Shown in pieces: positions 61,803-64,000 of a stretch of 64,000 bases of DNA. Under the pieces are notes generated by a model that did no database searches, was not told the origin of the DNA, and saw only the letters and a program-made list of their open reading frames with translations. Source of the stretch: Actinomadura rayongensis (GTDB lineage: Bacteria > Actinomycetota > Actinomycetes > Streptosporangiales > Streptosporangiaceae); assembly GCF_009831215.1 (NCBI RefSeq), contig NZ_WUTW01000002.1, forward strand, positions 1,714,479 through 1,778,478, written 5' to 3'. The translations under genes and the position numbers were made by a program. Positions within the stretch are counted from its first letter, which is position 1; the number at the start of each line of letters is the position of its first letter.

Positions 61803-64000
61803 GCGCATGGCCGCGGTGGTCCCGTCAGAACGCGCCGGGAATGCTGGCCGCCTACGTGCAGCGGCGCGTCACCCCCCGGCTGCTGCCCGCCGACCAGGCG
61901 TCCCGCCTGCCTGGCCCCGGCGAGGGCCCGCCCCTGGAGCGGGCACGCCGCATCTACGAGCTGTTCGCCGAGCGGGAGATCCGCTACGTCCTGGAAGACC
62001 CGGCCAGCGAACCAGGTCGGCAGGTGATCCGCCCTCCGGACGAAGTGCTGCGGCTGCGGCGGCACGCCACCTGCCTCGACATCGCGGTGACGTTCGCCGG
62101 GACGTGCCTGGACGCCGGGCTGCATCCCCTGATCGTGCTCATGGACCCGGCCGGGGCCCCGGGATCCGCGCACGCTCTCGTGGTGGTGTGGCTGGGCGGC
62201 AACTGGGAGCAGCCCCGGGGGCACGCGGACTACCCGCTGCACGACGTGCTTCACCACGCCGCGCCCGACGCGGTGATCGACGACCTGTGCGCGTCCGAAC
62301 GCGAGACCGGCGCGTTCATCGCCGTCGACGTCACCAGGGCGGCCCACGGCTACCTGGACGGCTCTCCCCGATCGTGGGCGGACGCGCTGGCGGCCGGCGC
62401 GAAGATGGTGACCGGCGAGCAATGGGCTTGGGGCCTCGGGGTCGACGTGGGCCTGGACTCCAGGGATCCGCTGCCGATGCCGCGGTGGCCGACGATGGAA
62501 CCCCTGACCCCGCCCTACCAGCCGACGCCCGGCGCCGGTCCGCTGGCCCAGATCTCGGCCCGCTACGGAAAGATTCCGTTCTACGCCCGCGACGACCTCG
62601 ACCTGCTCATGGACTGGTGCGAGGCCCCCGGTCCCGCCGCCGAGACCAGGATCGCGATCGTTCACGGCCTTGGCGGGGCGGGCAAGACCCACCTGGCGGC
62701 CGAACTTGCCGCTCGCATGGCCAAGGCCGGCTGGTACACCGGGTTCCTGCTCCGCAATCCCGCAGACGACCAGCTCGAATGGCTCGCCCGCGTCGCGGCG
62801 CCCGTCCTGGTGGTCGTGGACTACGCCGAGGCCGCCAAGACGACGCAGATCATCGACCTGCTCCGCGTCGTGCACGAACGCGAACTGCCGATCTGCGTCG
62901 TGCTCACTGCGAGGGCCGTCGGCGACTGGTGGAACGAGGTCGCCAGAGAAACCGCGCGTGACGGCGTCCGGTACTCCCTGCTGGACCGGCTCCTGGAACC
63001 CGCCCACCCACGAACCACCGGCGTTTTCCGGGCTACTCTGCGCGCGTTCGCGCCTGAGAAGAACGCGTACGCGCCACTGCCCGAAGCACCGCGTCCGGTC
63101 ACCTGGACGACGCTGGACCTCGTCCTGCTCGGCTGGCTCGCCGCTCACGGCGATCCCGATCTCCCGGCCGAGCCGGCGGAGATTTACGAACGGGTACTCG
63201 ATCACGAATTCAGTTACTGGCGCGACACTTGGGACAAGGAGTTCGGACTCAAGCCATCCCCGAAAACCCTTCGTTCGATAGGGGCCGGCATCTCCCTTGT
63301 CGCGCCGAACGAAGATCGCGTCCCCAACCTCCTGGAGAAGATATTCGGTATACAAAATCAGGTTGAACGAGACAAGGTCGCCGACCTCCTCTCGCATCTG
63401 CTGCCGACAAGCCGGGAGGACGGATCGATCACCATCCATCCGGACCCCGTCTCCGGCCACCTCATCGTGACGGCGATGAGCAAGGACAAGGGTTTGTTCG
63501 CCGCATCGGTGACAAACAGTACGGCGACAGAGTTGGCGAATATTTGCGACGCGATCTCCCGTGCCGAACAGAATGATAGACAAAAGGCGGTAGAACTGGC
63601 GCGGGCAGCGCTCGATATCCGATCCGACATGTGGCCACAAGCATTGATGCTTACGCTCGCCAAAGGTGGGCCTTTTGTGACCGCGCTGGAGGAACTTGCC
63701 GAAGCCGATGACACACCACTTCCATTGCAGGACCTGGCGGAACTAATTCCCGTCGGCCACAGTACGCTGCGCGGTCTCGCATTGATCGCCACCCAACACA
63801 TCGCCTCTCCAAGTGAGAGCGATGCCATTCAAGAAATGGCGGAACGCGCCAACTGGCTGAACAACTTGTCGAACCGGCAGTCTGATACGGGCGACCGCGC
63901 GGGGGCGCTGGCCAGTATCGAGGAAGCAGTCCAGATCCGACGGACGCTGGCTGACGCCAACCCGGCCGCGTTCCTCCCCGACCTCGCCGGCTCGCTGAAC
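61799..64000 (+). CDS. Transglutaminase-like / STAND NTPase / TPR protein (partial)
   Basis: 734 residues visible, open at the window end. Residues about 50-220 look like a transglutaminase/papain-like fold: HATCLDIAVTFAGTCLDAG (Cys92), AHALVVVWLG (His125) and FIAVDVT (Asp177), in the right order and setting. A STAND/NACHT-like NTPase follows with VHGLGGAGKTHLAAEL (Walker A, 290-297) and VLVVVDYAEA (Walker B, 337-342). Winged-helix-like and helical regions lead to TPRs (from about 684; ALASIEEAVQIRRTLADANP). The ATGA overlap with the LCAT-like gene argues for joint action. Probable model: TPR sensor, NTPase switch, peptidase output. GC falls after about 63.2 kb. Confidence 0.8.
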   Translation, partial: MSAWPRWSRQNAPGMLAAYVQRRVTPRLLPADQASRLPGPGEGPPLERARRIYELFAEREIRYVLEDPASEPGRQVIRPPDEVLRLRRHATCLDIAVTFAGTCLDAGLHPLIVLMDPAGAPGSAHALVVVWLGGNWEQPRGHADYPLHDVLHHAAPDAVIDDLCASERETGAFIAVDVTRAAHGYLDGSPRSWADALAAGAKMVTGEQWAWGLGVDVGLDSRDPLPMPRWPTMEPLTPPYQPTPGAGPLAQISARYGKIPFYARDDLDLLMDWCEAPGPAAETRIAIVHGLGGAGKTHLAAELAARMAKAGWYTGFLLRNPADDQLEWLARVAAPVLVVVDYAEAAKTTQIIDLLRVVHERELPICVVLTARAVGDWWNEVARETARDGVRYSLLDRLLEPAHPRTTGVFRATLRAFAPEKNAYAPLPEAPRPVTWTTLDLVLLGWLAAHGDPDLPAEPAEIYERVLDHEFSYWRDTWDKEFGLKPSPKTLRSIGAGISLVAPNEDRVPNLLEKIFGIQNQVERDKVADLLSHLLPTSREDGSITIHPDPVSGHLIVTAMSKDKGLFAASVTNSTATELANICDAISRAEQNDRQKAVELARAALDIRSDMWPQALMLTLAKGGPFVTALEELAEADDTPLPLQDLAELIPVGHSTLRGLALIATQHIASPSESDAIQEMAERANWLNNLSNRQSDTGDRAGALASIEEAVQIRRTLADANPAAFLPDLAGSLN

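Noticed and set aside
1..64000. CRISPR array, integrase, plasmid or replication origin
   Set aside because: No regularly spaced direct repeats, Cas genes, integrase or DnaA-box cluster were seen.

Overview
The window is a very GC-rich actinomycete chromosome segment. GTG starts, strong GGAGG-type ribosome-binding sites, a WhiB-like gene and a gene order matching Mycobacterium tuberculosis Rv3676-Rv3683 and Streptomyces SCO3577-SCO3580 (both recalled) point to Actinomycetota. Protein character fits Streptosporangiales (Actinomadura-like), but that is inference.

1-15.5 kb is a defence island. A minus-strand operon runs rmuC, an HTH/pseudo-methyltransferase/specificity fusion, hsdM, hsdS and hsdR (cut by the window edge), forming a type I restriction-modification locus with two unusual head genes. 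A lipoprotein gene and a 1.8-kb-residue-class single-gene helicase-nuclease (DUF4011/SF1 helicase/Vsr-like nuclease/DUF3320 layout) follow.

15.6-28.1 kb is a variable, decaying stretch. It holds intact genes (S9 peptidase, TetR, amidohydrolase, Kelch protein, LysR plus a dihydroxyphthalate-decarboxylase-like protein) between wrecks: an MFS transporter, a split LuxR-type regulator, lgt, panE, a Tn3-family transposase and a short STAS-like tail. A 3' fragment of a tRNA-Ser gene and an intact tRNA-Pro whose 3' end faces this stretch suggest past site-specific integration.

28.2-39.4 kb is conserved core: metallophosphoesterase, yqeY, bifunctional PASTA penicillin-binding protein, wblA/whiB4, two Get3/ArsA-like ATPases, an SPFH protein, DUF4177, RidA, NUDIX, metallo-beta-lactamase-fold hydrolase and crp with an upstream CRP-like site. 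39.9-44.0 kb holds a nitrate reductase fused to a flavodoxin/FAD-NADPH reductase, preceded by a GlnR-type box. 44.1-54.1 kb holds a teichoic-acid-type glycosyltransferase, a 2-hydroxyacid dehydrogenase, exported hydrolases, a PadR regulator and a GH30-like enzyme. 54.2-55.8 kb is an ECF41 sigma factor divergent from its usual AhpD-like partner, with a matching promoter.

56.1-60.3 kb is a compact lipid/polyester operon: alpha/beta-hydrolase, class I PHA synthase and cholesterol-oxidase-like flavoenzyme. 60.4 kb to the end holds the most interesting candidate: an LCAT-like lipase translationally coupled to a large protein with an N-terminal transglutaminase-like peptidase fold, a STAND-type NTPase and C-terminal TPRs, which runs off the window. 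It has the architecture of a bacterial immune or conflict system.
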